Source of the DNA: Paenibacillus sp. 453mf
GTDB taxonomy: Bacteria; Bacillota; Bacilli; Paenibacillales; Paenibacillaceae
DNA: 64,000 nucleotides
Direction: 5' to 3'
NCBI RefSeq assembly: GCF_900116105.1
Contig: NZ_FPAC01000001.1
Span: 1,850,862 to 1,914,861, forward strand
Below the pieces are notes generated by a model. It had not been told where the DNA came from and made no database searches. It saw nothing but the letters and a program-made list of their open reading frames with translations. Shown in pieces: positions 44,073 to 53,180 of the stretch (position 1 is its first letter; the number at the start of each line of letters is the position of its first letter). A program made the position numbers and the translations under genes.

Positions 44073-44221
44073 TTTTTCACTCCTAATGTGCTCTGAAATG
44101 TTTCACTCTGAGCTGTTGAATATAGCAGACTCTATATTATATCGACAGAATGAGAGATTCCCTTTAAGCAATTCATTATTTTGATCGGTGACAAGATGAG
44201 CAGCATCCAGACCAAACAAAT

Positions 44222-44255
44222 AGCCCTCCTACTTCTCAAAAGAAGTAAAAGGGCT
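44222..44255 (-). terminator. Terminator after yidC
   Basis: AGCCCT/AGGGCT with inner ACTTCT/AGAAGT (44222-44255), T-rich on the minus strand beyond. Confidence 0.7.
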
Positions 44256-44264
44256 CTATTCTAG

Positions 44265-45110
44265 TTAAGCAGGGTTCGTACCTTTGGTCTTGGCTGCTGA
44301 GGAAGGAGTGCTCTCCTCTTGAACAAGGTCCATCGGATACATCTTTTGGAACAGCAGGGTTTGAAAAATAAGGAAGGTTCCTCCTGCCATCCAATATAGC
44401 GGAATCGCTGCAGGTGCGCTGATCGAGAAGAATGCCATCATAATTGGGGATATATAGCCCATTATGGCAAACTGCTTCCGCTGCTCAGCGGGCATGTTCT
44501 TCATCGAAATTCGAGTCTGCAGCAAGTAGATCGCAGCTACAATAATCGCCAGAATCACATCTGGCTCTCCGAGTGTAAACCACAAGAATGTATGGCTGCT
44601 CATTTCCGGCATAAGCCTTATGGCTGTATATACACCTGTCAGTATAGGCAGCTGAATGAGAATTGGCAGACAGCCGATATTGAGCGGGTTGAATTTGTGC
44701 TTTTTGTAGAGCTCAAGCATCTCCTGCTGCATCTTCTGTGCACTTTCCGGATCCTTCTTGTTCTCGTACTTTTTCTTGAGCGCATCCAGCTCGGGCTGCA
44801 TTCCCTTCATCACACGCCTCATGTTCTGCTGAGACTTCGTCTGTCTGAGCATGAGCGGGAACAGCAGCAAGCGGACAACGATAGTCAATATAATAATCGC
44901 AAGTCCGTAGCTTCCCTGAAACCATCCCGCCATATGTGATATCACATAAGAAATGGGAAACACAATGTAATGATTAAAGAAACCAGGCGTCGTGCTCGTA
45001 ATCTCCGTTACATTCGTGCTGCAACCTGATAACAATAATGCGATGAGCACACTTGCGATGATGCCGTATAACCGTACCTTCCGTCTAGGGAATCCTTTTG
45101 ATATGTCCAT
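44265..45110 (-). CDS. yidC: YidC/OxaA membrane protein insertase
   Basis: 281 residues, Gram-positive short form. A lipoprotein-type signal ends in LLLSGC (about residue 30), then five helices; YGLAIIILTIVVRLLLFPLM has the conserved Arg in the first core helix, and KHKFNPLNIGCLPILIQLPI the cytoplasmic loop and second. The C-terminus is short, as in SpoIIIJ/YqjG. Inserts and folds membrane proteins. It overlaps the 3' end of a preceding small gene. Confidence 0.93.
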   Translation of the reverse strand: MDISKGFPRRKVRLYGIIASVLIALLLSGCSTNVTEITSTTPGFFNHYIVFPISYVISHMAGWFQGSYGLAIIILTIVVRLLLFPLMLRQTKSQQNMRRVMKGMQPELDALKKKYENKKDPESAQKMQQEMLELYKKHKFNPLNIGCLPILIQLPILTGVYTAIRLMPEMSSHTFLWFTLGEPDVILAIIVAAIYLLQTRISMKNMPAEQRKQFAIMGYISPIMMAFFSISAPAAIPLYWMAGGTFLIFQTLLFQKMYPMDLVQEESTPSSAAKTKGTNPA

Positions 45111-45412
45111 CTATATCCTCCTCGTTGATCGATCTTACGTGTAATCAACGGGGACAGGCATTCATCCGAATCATCATCAGGTGAAATTTTTATTCTACGA
45201 ATTAATCTGAGTATCGAGCGTACTGCCCGCTTTTTAAAGGTCAGGCTCTGTTGTGGAACGAACTCAGGCCATTCTGCTGTTCGCCGTATTCCAAATTCCT
45301 CGAGTCTTCCCATCAGATGAAGCAGTGAGGCGCATGTTACGGCAAATACCAAGCCGGCTGATGCCAAATATGGAATCAAATGTTGCAGATCTTGAAGCTC
45401 AAACCATAGCAA
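45008..45412 (-). CDS. Hypothetical membrane protein preceding yidC
   Basis: 134 residues from a TTG at 45412 with AAAGGAGGTGA 6-9 bases upstream, a strong site. One membrane helix (LIPYLASAGLVFAVTCASLL) and then a basic stretch (FKKRAVRSILRLIRRIK). The last 34 residues overlap the yidC start in another frame, so the genes are probably coupled. Not recognised; the true C-terminus may be under weak selection. Confidence 0.6.
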   Translation of the reverse strand: MLWFELQDLQHLIPYLASAGLVFAVTCASLLHLMGRLEEFGIRRTAEWPEFVPQQSLTFKKRAVRSILRLIRRIKISPDDDSDECLSPLITRKIDQRGGYRWTYQKDSLDGRYGYTASSQVCSSHYCYQVAARM

Positions 45413-45489
45413 AAGGATTCACCTCCTTTGAATATCTACCATTATACGCTTTTTGTACGCAGGATATAAGGGTTAGATTTCGGCAGCAA

Positions 45490-45530
45490 AAAAAGCATAA
45501 AGTCGCAAGCATACGCCTCCATGCTTTTGA
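45490..45530 (-). terminator. Terminator-like hairpin upstream of yidC operon
   Basis: On the minus strand AAAGCAT ... ATGCTT is followed by TTATGCTTTTTTT. It would end transcription arriving from the CxxC small gene. Sequence 45531-45644 shows no gene that I can support. Confidence 0.5.
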
Positions 45531-45644
45531 TTAGCTGCTGTTCAGCTTCTGTATAGTTACGTCGCTCATTTTTGTCCATTCAATCACACATGCATCATCC
45601 GCAAATAATGCGGTGTATCCTTCGGTGCTTCATCCTCCCTATTG

Positions 45645-45773
45645 TCAAGCAAACCCTGCTCTGTCCAACAATTCAGACAAATCTTCTTCTGTAGTACATA
45701 ATGCAGCATCCTCACAGGTATAACAGTGTTGTAAATACAAACGTGTCAATTGATCGGGCATGATGTCTTTCAT
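45645..45773 (-). CDS. Small Cys-containing protein, 42 aa
   Basis: AGAAGGAGATGAGACAA before ATG 45773 opens MKDIMPDQLTRLYLQHCYTC followed by EDAALCTTEEDLSELLDRAG, ending at 45645. The CYTCEDAALC cluster is a potential metal or redox site and the C-terminal part is an acidic helix. The ribosome site and composition favour a real gene; family unknown. Confidence 0.55.
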   Translation of the reverse strand: MKDIMPDQLTRLYLQHCYTCEDAALCTTEEDLSELLDRAGFA

Positions 45774-45972
45774 TTGTCTCATCTCCTTCTGATCTCTTGA
45801 GTACAATGTAACATGAATGCTTCCGTTATATTGTGATTATTTTCACATATATTTTATCAGCAGCATTTATTTTCTTTCTCCCCGTAAACAGAGAAAAAGC
45901 CGGCTCGCGCCAGCTCCCATCTCCTTAATTTCACTTATAATGACCTATGCCGGCCGGCCTATACTTGCTCCA

Positions 45973-46473
45973 TTACTTCGCTTGGTTTTGCAGGTCACTC
46001 CATACCTTCTTATTACTATACTCCTTGCTCGTACTAATATCTCGGCCAAACCATTCCGGTGCAATGAAGTTCTCTGCTTCCTCCAGGGTTAGGAACTCAA
46101 CCTCCAGCACTGCCAGATGGATCTGATCATATTCATCGATTTCAATGACTTTGTTATTCCACGTTGCCGTTGTTCTCTTCTTGGTTAGAGGAATGGTGCC
46201 ATGAGCCTTCATAATCTGTTTGTACAGCCCTTCCGAGATATTATATTCGACTTCCTCTCTCGCCAAGCCCCACCCTTTCTTGAAGGTATGCGTATACTCG
46301 ACTTCATTCGTGCTCAGGTCGGTTATTTTCCGCGCTCTCAGCTCCTGATCCCCGTCTAAGGCCAAATACGTTTGTTCTATAAACTGCTCCTTCATAATCA
46401 CGATATCTCCAGCTTGTATTAAGGCAATTGGATAGGCTGTGAGCATAAATTTGCGTTCGATCTCTACTCCCAT
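45973..46473 (-). CDS. CYTH-domain protein (triphosphate tunnel enzyme)
   Basis: 166 residues opening with VEIERKF, the hallmark ExExK of CYTH/ThiTPase enzymes, with further strand charges (QELRARKITD, EYTHTFKKG, KRTTATW, EIDEYDQIHLAVLEVEF). Hydrolyses triphosphates such as inorganic PPPi; exact substrate unknown. It may be co-transcribed with the HD-domain gene 67 bases upstream. Confidence 0.92.
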   Translation of the reverse strand: MGVEIERKFMLTAYPIALIQAGDIVIMKEQFIEQTYLALDGDQELRARKITDLSTNEVEYTHTFKKGWGLAREEVEYNISEGLYKQIMKAHGTIPLTKKRTTATWNNKVIEIDEYDQIHLAVLEVEFLTLEEAENFIAPEWFGRDISTSKEYSNKKVWSDLQNQAK

Positions 46474-46540
46474 TGTGATATAGCTCCTCTGTCTTCTAAT
46501 CTATTTGCAACTGAAACAATTTCATAAATTAATTCAACTA

Positions 46541-47203
46541 TTATACACTACCTTCCCATTCGTCAAAAAATTGCTCCAAGTACTGCTCCATGAAGGCATG
46601 TCTTTGTTCTGCCAGCTTCCGTCCCTCCTTGGTATTCATTAAATCCTTCAATTTCAGAAGCTTCTCATAGAAATGATTAATCGCGGTGCTTTCTTCATTC
46701 CGATATTGGTCCTTCGACATGACCTCTCTTGGCTTCACTTCTGGATCATAGATAAGATGTCCTTTTGCGCCAGCATACACAAACGCCCTGGCAATCGATA
46801 TAGCCCCGACCGCGTCCAGCCTGTCCGCATCCTGCACAACCTTTCCTTCGATGGTGCGCATCGGCGGGTTATGACCACCGTTATAGGACATGGTGGAGAT
46901 AATCTCCAGGATATGCTCCTGATCCGCAGTCCCTACCGTATGATCCTGCAGCCATTTCTCGACCTTGGCCATTCCCGCTTCTTTGGATGGATTCAGCTTC
47001 TCATCGGCGATGTCATGCAGATACGCAGCAAGCATACAGACGAACATGTCTGCCTGCTCCGCGGCAGCTATTTTTTCTGCTGACCGCACGACCCGGTGGA
47101 TATGCCACCAGTCGTGACCTGTGGTCTCCTGCCCCAATTCATGCTTCACATATGTCTCAGCAGCTTTTAATATGTTCTGTTCAATTTCTGACAAATTCAT
47201 CAT
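46541..47203 (-). CDS. HD-domain phosphohydrolase
   Basis: 220 residues with HDWWHIHRVVRSAEKIA, the HD pair in AAYLHDIADEKL, and the later VQDADRLDAVGAISIARAF, as in YpgQ/YedJ-type metal-dependent nucleotide pyrophosphohydrolases. Cytoplasmic. Confidence 0.92.
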   Translation of the reverse strand: MMNLSEIEQNILKAAETYVKHELGQETTGHDWWHIHRVVRSAEKIAAAEQADMFVCMLAAYLHDIADEKLNPSKEAGMAKVEKWLQDHTVGTADQEHILEIISTMSYNGGHNPPMRTIEGKVVQDADRLDAVGAISIARAFVYAGAKGHLIYDPEVKPREVMSKDQYRNEESTAINHFYEKLLKLKDLMNTKEGRKLAEQRHAFMEQYLEQFFDEWEGSV

Positions 47204-47250
47204 CGGATGATATCCCCGCGATCTATATGGTGTAAGAGAAAGAACCGGCC

Positions 47251-48858
47251 TTACTCCTGCTCAAAATATTCTTTAAGTGCTTGGTGGGCACGATATTCGG
47301 CTAGATTAAAGGACCACCAAGCTTGTTCCCTCTCATTCAGTCTATTATAGTCTGCTCGAAGATCAATTTGAATCTCGGGATTTTCACGGCTGAATTCAAT
47401 AAGCACAGGAACAGCATCCATAGAGAGTGAACTAAGAAAATAAGTATCCATCTTCTGATGGATGTGGTACCGCTCGATATTTTTCTCGGCGATATAAGTG
47501 TCCATCCCTGCATAGTTAATCGCAACATATGACGCTAGTCCGAAGACAATATAGCACTTGGCCAAGGGAATCCGCTCAAAATGTATTCGAAGTCCAGCGA
47601 TGACCATCAGTACAGCAAGAAGCAGCATGAATGCATGCACCAAGAACCTGAGATAAGTGAAACCATAAGCTTCTTCATACATTGTCAGTCTGGAGAAGGC
47701 CGAATACAAAATAATGATTGAACAAATCACAAGAATGTAGAGCATCCCTTTTTGGAACAAGCGTAGCCTGGATGACCCCCTATTCTCGGTGTACAGAAGG
47801 ATCGTCATGAGAATTCCGAAATTAAGCAGCGCGACCAGCATCAGCTCAGCAAAGCCCCTTCTTGCATAATCGGCGTAAGTCATCCCTTCTGGCAGCGCAC
47901 CTTCAAAGGCCCCAAACAAATAAGTGAACTGCAGGATAACGAATACCAGATAAACGACATTCACCATGGTCAGAACTGTTGATGCAATAATCGGATCGAT
48001 TCGCAGGCGCAGGGTATCTGAATTGCTCTCATGGATTTTATCCTTAATGACCGTTGTTCCGGTATCCCATTCGAATTCACCTTTCGAGATATCGTCCTCT
48101 TGAGCAGTACTTGTGTTCGTCTCTTTCCAATAAGCGATCTCCGGATCCATCTTTCTTGCGGACACAGGCTGAACAAAGCCATACACATAACCAAAGAAGA
48201 ACAAAGTGAACAGGAAGATCCACATGAATCGAAAAAAGCCTTCACTATATGTAACCTCATCAAGCCACCTCGGAATACCGAACATTAGTCGCTCAAACAT
48301 ACCGTCAGCAGAAGATAGCAACGAGATGACAATAATGACGAGCGGTGCGGAAATGGCTAGACCGAACAATATTTTACGACTAACAGCTCTTGATCCTTCA
48401 TTAACCCGCTTCGAGTAAGATGATGTAATGCTGGTAAAAGCGGTTGGGAAATGTCGAAGGTTCCTTGGGATCAAATGCAACAGCATATCTTTCATAATCC
48501 CCGCCTTCCACCAGGCCCGTGGCTTGTAACCCAGCAGCAGCGTCACATGATAGGCAATCAGGGTTGGTATGATGAGGATATTAAGCACATAAAATATCGG
48601 ATTGTCAAACAATAAGTAGGTTATCGACAGCATGAAAATAACAGCAAACATAAAAATAGCAAATGGTGATAGTCCGTGCAGCCGATCCCCTGCAAATCCC
48701 AATATAAATCCATAGAACAGGAGGATAAATATAGGAATGGATAGTCCTGGCGCATGGGCGTAGAACAAATACTGGTGGATGATCGCCAGGATCACAGCAC
48801 CGAGGAGTGTGTATAAGCTGCGAGCTGGTGATGTTATGACAGGTAAAATCAACTTCAT
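47251..48858 (-). CDS. DUF4173 multi-pass membrane protein
   Basis: About 535 residues with at least ten hydrophobic segments. Start at ATG 48858, preceded by GGGGGACG. PRNLRHFPTAFTSITSS and YADYARRGFAELMLVALLNF are the recognisable DUF4173 stretches (the latter near residue 330). The C-terminal 90 residues are soluble (KNIERYHIHQKMDTYFLSSL). Function unknown. Divergent from the SgrR-like gene. Confidence 0.82.
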   Translation of the reverse strand: MKLILPVITSPARSLYTLLGAVILAIIHQYLFYAHAPGLSIPIFILLFYGFILGFAGDRLHGLSPFAIFMFAVIFMLSITYLLFDNPIFYVLNILIIPTLIAYHVTLLLGYKPRAWWKAGIMKDMLLHLIPRNLRHFPTAFTSITSSYSKRVNEGSRAVSRKILFGLAISAPLVIIVISLLSSADGMFERLMFGIPRWLDEVTYSEGFFRFMWIFLFTLFFFGYVYGFVQPVSARKMDPEIAYWKETNTSTAQEDDISKGEFEWDTGTTVIKDKIHESNSDTLRLRIDPIIASTVLTMVNVVYLVFVILQFTYLFGAFEGALPEGMTYADYARRGFAELMLVALLNFGILMTILLYTENRGSSRLRLFQKGMLYILVICSIIILYSAFSRLTMYEEAYGFTYLRFLVHAFMLLLAVLMVIAGLRIHFERIPLAKCYIVFGLASYVAINYAGMDTYIAEKNIERYHIHQKMDTYFLSSLSMDAVPVLIEFSRENPEIQIDLRADYNRLNEREQAWWSFNLAEYRAHQALKEYFEQE

Positions 48859-48974
48859 TTGAACGTCCCCCAAAACTTTAGGTTTATAATCCTAATTTTA
48901 GGTGATAAAATATGAAAATAAATAGAAAATATAAATGTATATATTTCGTATTTTAATAAGGGGTTGAATGATGA

Positions 48975-50687
48975 GTGAAGCTTCATTCCCAATTTTTACG
49001 GCTGCATGGTTACTATGGAAGCGAGGCAAGCGTACAGATTACACTCGATGAGATGGCAGACACGCTGGAGTGCACACACCGCAATGCCCTGAATATTATT
49101 CGCAAAATGGAGGCAGAAGGCTGGATTGAGTGGCATTCACAGCGGGGACGCGGTAAGCGCTCTAAGCTTATTTTCCTGGTGGATCCAGAGGAAATTGCAG
49201 CCATCTCCATGATCAAGGCGATTGACCGCCACGAGATTAAGAAAGTCATGGATGATATTAAGGCGTATACGGATTCTGCGAAATTACCTGGACGGCTGCA
49301 GGGCTGGATGATGCAGTATTTTGGACACCACACCCAAATGAATGAGGATAAAGAGGAAATTGATATTCTCCGTCTGCCTTTGCGTCAGCAAATTCATACA
49401 ATTGACCCGCTAGCGATGAATCTGCTGGCAGAGTCTTTTGTCGCAAGTCACGTCTATGATGGGCTTCTGACACGGAACGAGACGGGTGAGGTCATCCCTC
49501 ATCTTGCTCATGATTATGATGTCAGTGAGGATCGAATGACATGGGTATTCTATTTGCGTAAGGATGTATACTTTCATCATGGAAAAACACTGACTGCTGA
49601 CGATATCGTGTACACCTTTGAACGATTAAGACAGCATAGAGAGCCTCTCTTATATAATTTTATCGTTAAGTCCATCGCATCGATCACTGCACTCAGCAGC
49701 ACATGTGTTCGGTTTACGCTGACATCTCCGAACGAGCATTTTGTGCCTTTCTTATGTACAAGCAGAGCCGTGATCGTTCCCTCCGGCCTGGACGAAGCAG
49801 CAGAACATGACGAAGTTAGATTTAGCGGAACAGGCCCCTTCAAGGTTACCGAGCTCAATTCAAGTATGTGTATCCTTGTCGCGTTCTCTTCCTATTTTAT
49901 CTCTCGTCCGCATTTGGATATTGTGGAGATTATCCAGATTCCCTGGTCACTGCCTGAACAGAATACGGAGGCACAGGACGGAGCTGACCCGCTCTTTCAC
50001 GTGCTGCTTGGCAACAACCATGTTCAACAGAACCCGGGCAAGTTTAATTCACATACCTTGGTACGCAAGCTGCTTACCTGCAATACGAGAAAAGACGGAC
50101 CGCTAAGAGATCCAGATGTACGTAAACATGTATTTCAGTGTATAGCGTATGAGGATCAGATGTTATCCGCCCAAAATCCAGGGACTTCGAAGCCAGCTGC
50201 CGTTGATGGAACCTATCTTGTACTTATCACCATTCCCCAATATCGGCCGGACGCCATGGATATTGCCGAGCGGCTGGAGCAGTTTGGTTACAGCGTAAGA
50301 GTAAAGGTGTTTATGCCCGAGGATTTCAAAGGCTCTATTCGGATGGAGTCGGATCTGATTCTGTTCTCACTCCTTATGGACAGAGACGAGCCTCTCCGTC
50401 GTCATGACTTGTACTTAACCTTGTCATCCCATGTAGAGTCTTCTGTTGAAAAAAGCATATTACATGGCCTTGACCAGATATTATTAATACAGGACGCCGA
50501 TAAGAGATTACGGATGCTGCAGCAGATGGAGCAACAATTGATCGAACAGGATCATCTGTACGTCATGTACGATCGTCCCTTTCAGACCTCATTCCTGCCC
50601 TCCGTCCGAGGGATTAAGCCCGGTTCTCAGGGATGGGTGGATTTGAGATACCTCTGGTTTCCACCTGCAGCGCAGCAGAATAAGTAG
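48975..50687 (+). CDS. SgrR-like regulator with solute-binding domain
   Basis: 570 residues. Residues 1-70 are a winged helix (QITLDEMADTLECTHRNALN, IIRKMEAEGWIEW). From about 120 follows a SBP_bac_5-type domain (DPLAMNLLAESFVASHVYDG, FYLRKDVYFHHGKTLTADDI). This is the SgrR design: a cytoplasmic regulator sensing a small ligand with a borrowed transport domain. GTG start, AAGGGG upstream. Target unknown; the divergent DUF4173 gene is a candidate. Confidence 0.9.
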   Translation: MKLHSQFLRLHGYYGSEASVQITLDEMADTLECTHRNALNIIRKMEAEGWIEWHSQRGRGKRSKLIFLVDPEEIAAISMIKAIDRHEIKKVMDDIKAYTDSAKLPGRLQGWMMQYFGHHTQMNEDKEEIDILRLPLRQQIHTIDPLAMNLLAESFVASHVYDGLLTRNETGEVIPHLAHDYDVSEDRMTWVFYLRKDVYFHHGKTLTADDIVYTFERLRQHREPLLYNFIVKSIASITALSSTCVRFTLTSPNEHFVPFLCTSRAVIVPSGLDEAAEHDEVRFSGTGPFKVTELNSSMCILVAFSSYFISRPHLDIVEIIQIPWSLPEQNTEAQDGADPLFHVLLGNNHVQQNPGKFNSHTLVRKLLTCNTRKDGPLRDPDVRKHVFQCIAYEDQMLSAQNPGTSKPAAVDGTYLVLITIPQYRPDAMDIAERLEQFGYSVRVKVFMPEDFKGSIRMESDLILFSLLMDRDEPLRRHDLYLTLSSHVESSVEKSILHGLDQILLIQDADKRLRMLQQMEQQLIEQDHLYVMYDRPFQTSFLPSVRGIKPGSQGWVDLRYLWFPPAAQQNK

Positions 50688-50701
50688 GCTTAAATTAAAT
50701 T

Positions 50702-50757
50702 CAGCAGCATTTCAAGTGATAATGGATACTTCCCCTGCTTGAAATGCTGCTGTTTTA
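50702..50757 (+). terminator. Terminator after SgrR-like gene
   Basis: 14-bp arms AGCAGCATTTCAAG and CTTGAAATGCTGCT followed by GTTTTATC. Confidence 0.85.
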
Positions 50758-50758
50758 T

Positions 50759-51103
50759 CTTCGTTACAAAAATAGTCGGAATAATGGCAAGCAGTAAAAA
50801 ATAGGTCCAATCCGAAAGGTTATATTCAATCAAAGAATAACGATTAATCATGTTATAGATGAGCATTACCGTACCACCAATAAAAAAGACAATAATACTG
50901 TAAGCATTTGCATCTACTTTGTTGCTCACTTTTTGGCCTGCGAGTAAGTATGCAGACACGAAAATGGTGCCGATTAACGATAAGCCGTCTCCTATTAAGG
51001 CTTCTGATGAAACATTGATGTCTCCCCATGCGATTAAGACGGAACCAAAGAGAGCAATGATCAGGCAACAAACCGTCAGTAGACGAACACGTTCCTTGAA
51101 CAA
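50759..51103 (-). pseudogene. EamA/DMT transporter fragment
   Basis: The reading frame FKERVRLLTVCCLIIALFGS and DGLSLIGTIFVSAYLLAGQK is the start of the second EamA repeat of a drug/metabolite transporter. The first five helices are absent upstream and coding quality ends at IIPTIF, after which the frame reads through the SgrR terminator. Thus truncated at both ends, about 115 residues left of about 300. Confidence 0.7.
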
Positions 51104-51140
51104 AATATAGCTTAAATGCGATTAGACTCTGCTTAAGTGA

Positions 51141-51989
51141 TCAATTCCTTCTGCCAAACAATCTCCGATACTCCGTTGGTGTGACACCTTCATGCTCCAG
51201 AAACTTGCGGTTGAAATAGCTGCTGCTCGGGTAACCCGCTTCCTCTGCAATGTCACCAATGGTACGCTCTTCCTGCACCAATAGTGCCTGCTTCGCATAC
51301 TGGAGTCTGCATTGGGTCACGAAATCCATCGGCGTCATATTGATCGCTTTGCGAAACAATTTGCAGAAATAATGGACACTCACCCCGGCTTTGCCTGCCC
51401 ACAATTCTAACTCAAATGGCTTAACCGCCTCCTGCTGAAGCTCAGGGAGTAAATCCATAATGCGCTGGATGGACCCTCCGGATCTGCTGCCATTGCCTGT
51501 ACGCGGTACAGCCTGATGTACAAACTCCGTAACGACAGCATAGGTAAGCGTAGACAGCACCGTAGGATTCAGCATCTTGTTATTCTCCGCTTCGGTCAAT
51601 AGCTCGAGATGCACTTTTTCCCATTCCGCCCCATTTCGTAAGGTCCATATTCGATGATGCTGAAATCCCCGATCCAGCATATATTCCGTCATATTGCTTC
51701 CATAGAAGTGAACCCACCGAATGTCCCAAGGCTCCTGCTCATTACTGAAATATCTTTGCTCCTGCAGCGGAAAGTACAAGAAGGCATCGCCCGCCCCGAG
51801 CTCCTGCAGAAAACCATCGATCTCGATGTAGCCTTTACCGGAAGCAATATAGTGAATATTAAAATTGTTTAATGCTCCCTTCTGTCTCGTCACCGTATGT
51901 TTGGGCATATCGCTGTACATCCCTACCGATTCTGGGTAACAAAAAAAACGGGGATTCTGAGTTGTCACCAGGTGACTTTGCCGCTGCAT
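51141..51989 (-). CDS. AraC-family transcriptional regulator
   Basis: 282 residues from ATG 51989 (GGAGGAGAAGGCG). N-terminal cupin sensor (about 20-140) and C-terminal double HTH: LWAGKAGVSVHYFCKLFRKA and TIGDIAEEAGYPSSSYFNRK. Divergent from the Gfo/Idh/MocA and aldo/keto reductase pair, which it probably activates in response to a sugar. Confidence 0.92.
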   Translation of the reverse strand: MQRQSHLVTTQNPRFFCYPESVGMYSDMPKHTVTRQKGALNNFNIHYIASGKGYIEIDGFLQELGAGDAFLYFPLQEQRYFSNEQEPWDIRWVHFYGSNMTEYMLDRGFQHHRIWTLRNGAEWEKVHLELLTEAENNKMLNPTVLSTLTYAVVTEFVHQAVPRTGNGSRSGGSIQRIMDLLPELQQEAVKPFELELWAGKAGVSVHYFCKLFRKAINMTPMDFVTQCRLQYAKQALLVQEERTIGDIAEEAGYPSSSYFNRKFLEHEGVTPTEYRRLFGRRN

Positions 51990-52116
51990 CGCCTTCTCCT
52001 CCATTGTAGAACAATATTGTGTTATTCCAACACAAAATCGTATTATTTTAATTTCATTCCAAATTCAATACAATGACAATATCATCATAATATTTCGTCA
52101 GGAGGAATAAAAGCAC

Positions 52117-53115
52117 ATGAGTAAAAAACTTCGATGGGGCATTCTCAGCACTGCCAATATAGGAAGAAAATCCGTCATTCCCGGACTACAATACTCGCAG
52201 TTTAATGAAGTAACCGCAATTGCCAGCCGGAATCAAGCGAAGGCAGAAGAAGCAGCCAAGGAACTGAATATTAAGAATGCATATGGCAGTTATGAAGAGC
52301 TGCTTGCTTCAGACGACATCGATGCTGTCTATATTCCATTGCCGAACCATCTGCATATGGAATGGACCATCAAAGCTGCCGAAGCAGGTAAGCACGTGCT
52401 GTGTGAGAAACCTATCGCTCTGACGGCTGAGGAAGCTGAGCGAATGGTTATTGCTTGTGAGCAAGCAGGCGTTCATTTGGCTGAGGCATTCATGTACCGC
52501 CATCATCCCAGATATCAAATGATCAAAGATGTAATCGCTTCCGGCGAAATTGGAACGGTACGTGGTATTCATGCAAATTTCACATTCAATAGCGGGGACA
52601 GCACGAACAACATCCGCTTTAACAAGGAGATGGGCGGCGGGTCCATATATGATGTCGGCTGCTATCCAATCAGTGTTGCCCGCTTCTTGACAGGGCTGGA
52701 GCCGGAGGCCGTAACAGCACAGTCGTTCTTCTCACCGAAGCATGGGGATGTCGATATGATGACCTCTGGATTCCTTGAATTTCCGAATGACGTCTCACTG
52801 ATCTTCGATTGCGGCATGTGGGCTACCTTCCGTAATCGGCTTGAAGTGCTTGGAACCGATGGAACCATTGAAGTCCCTTCTGCCTTCGTATGCAGTCATG
52901 ACAGTGAAGCTGGATTTATCGTTAATGGCAAGCTGGGTAAACGTGAAATCGAGGTGCCGGTCATTAATCAATACTCGGCTATGGTCGATCATTTTGCGGA
53001 TGTCGTGTTTGAACGCAGTACACCTGTATTCACACCATCGGATGCCGTCCGCAATATGAGAGTCGTTGAGTCCGCTCTTGTCTCTGCAACGAAGCGAGAA
53101 AGAATCACGCTTTAA
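52117..53115 (+). CDS. Gfo/Idh/MocA-family oxidoreductase
   Basis: 332 residues. N-terminal Rossmann motif WGILSTANIGRKSVIPGL, then YIPLPNHLHMEW and the catalytic-Lys motif HVLCEKPIALTAEEA. GGGSIYDVGCYPISVARFL belongs to the C-terminal domain. NAD(P)-dependent sugar dehydrogenase; ribosome site AGGAGGAATAAAAGCAC. First gene of an operon with an aldo/keto reductase. Confidence 0.95.
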   Translation: MSKKLRWGILSTANIGRKSVIPGLQYSQFNEVTAIASRNQAKAEEAAKELNIKNAYGSYEELLASDDIDAVYIPLPNHLHMEWTIKAAEAGKHVLCEKPIALTAEEAERMVIACEQAGVHLAEAFMYRHHPRYQMIKDVIASGEIGTVRGIHANFTFNSGDSTNNIRFNKEMGGGSIYDVGCYPISVARFLTGLEPEAVTAQSFFSPKHGDVDMMTSGFLEFPNDVSLIFDCGMWATFRNRLEVLGTDGTIEVPSAFVCSHDSEAGFIVNGKLGKREIEVPVINQYSAMVDHFADVVFERSTPVFTPSDAVRNMRVVESALVSATKRERITL

Positions 53116-53180
53116 TTTAGTCAAGCTAAGACACATGAAACAGAATAATTCTGCACTTTACTCTCAAGGAGGAAACGGTT

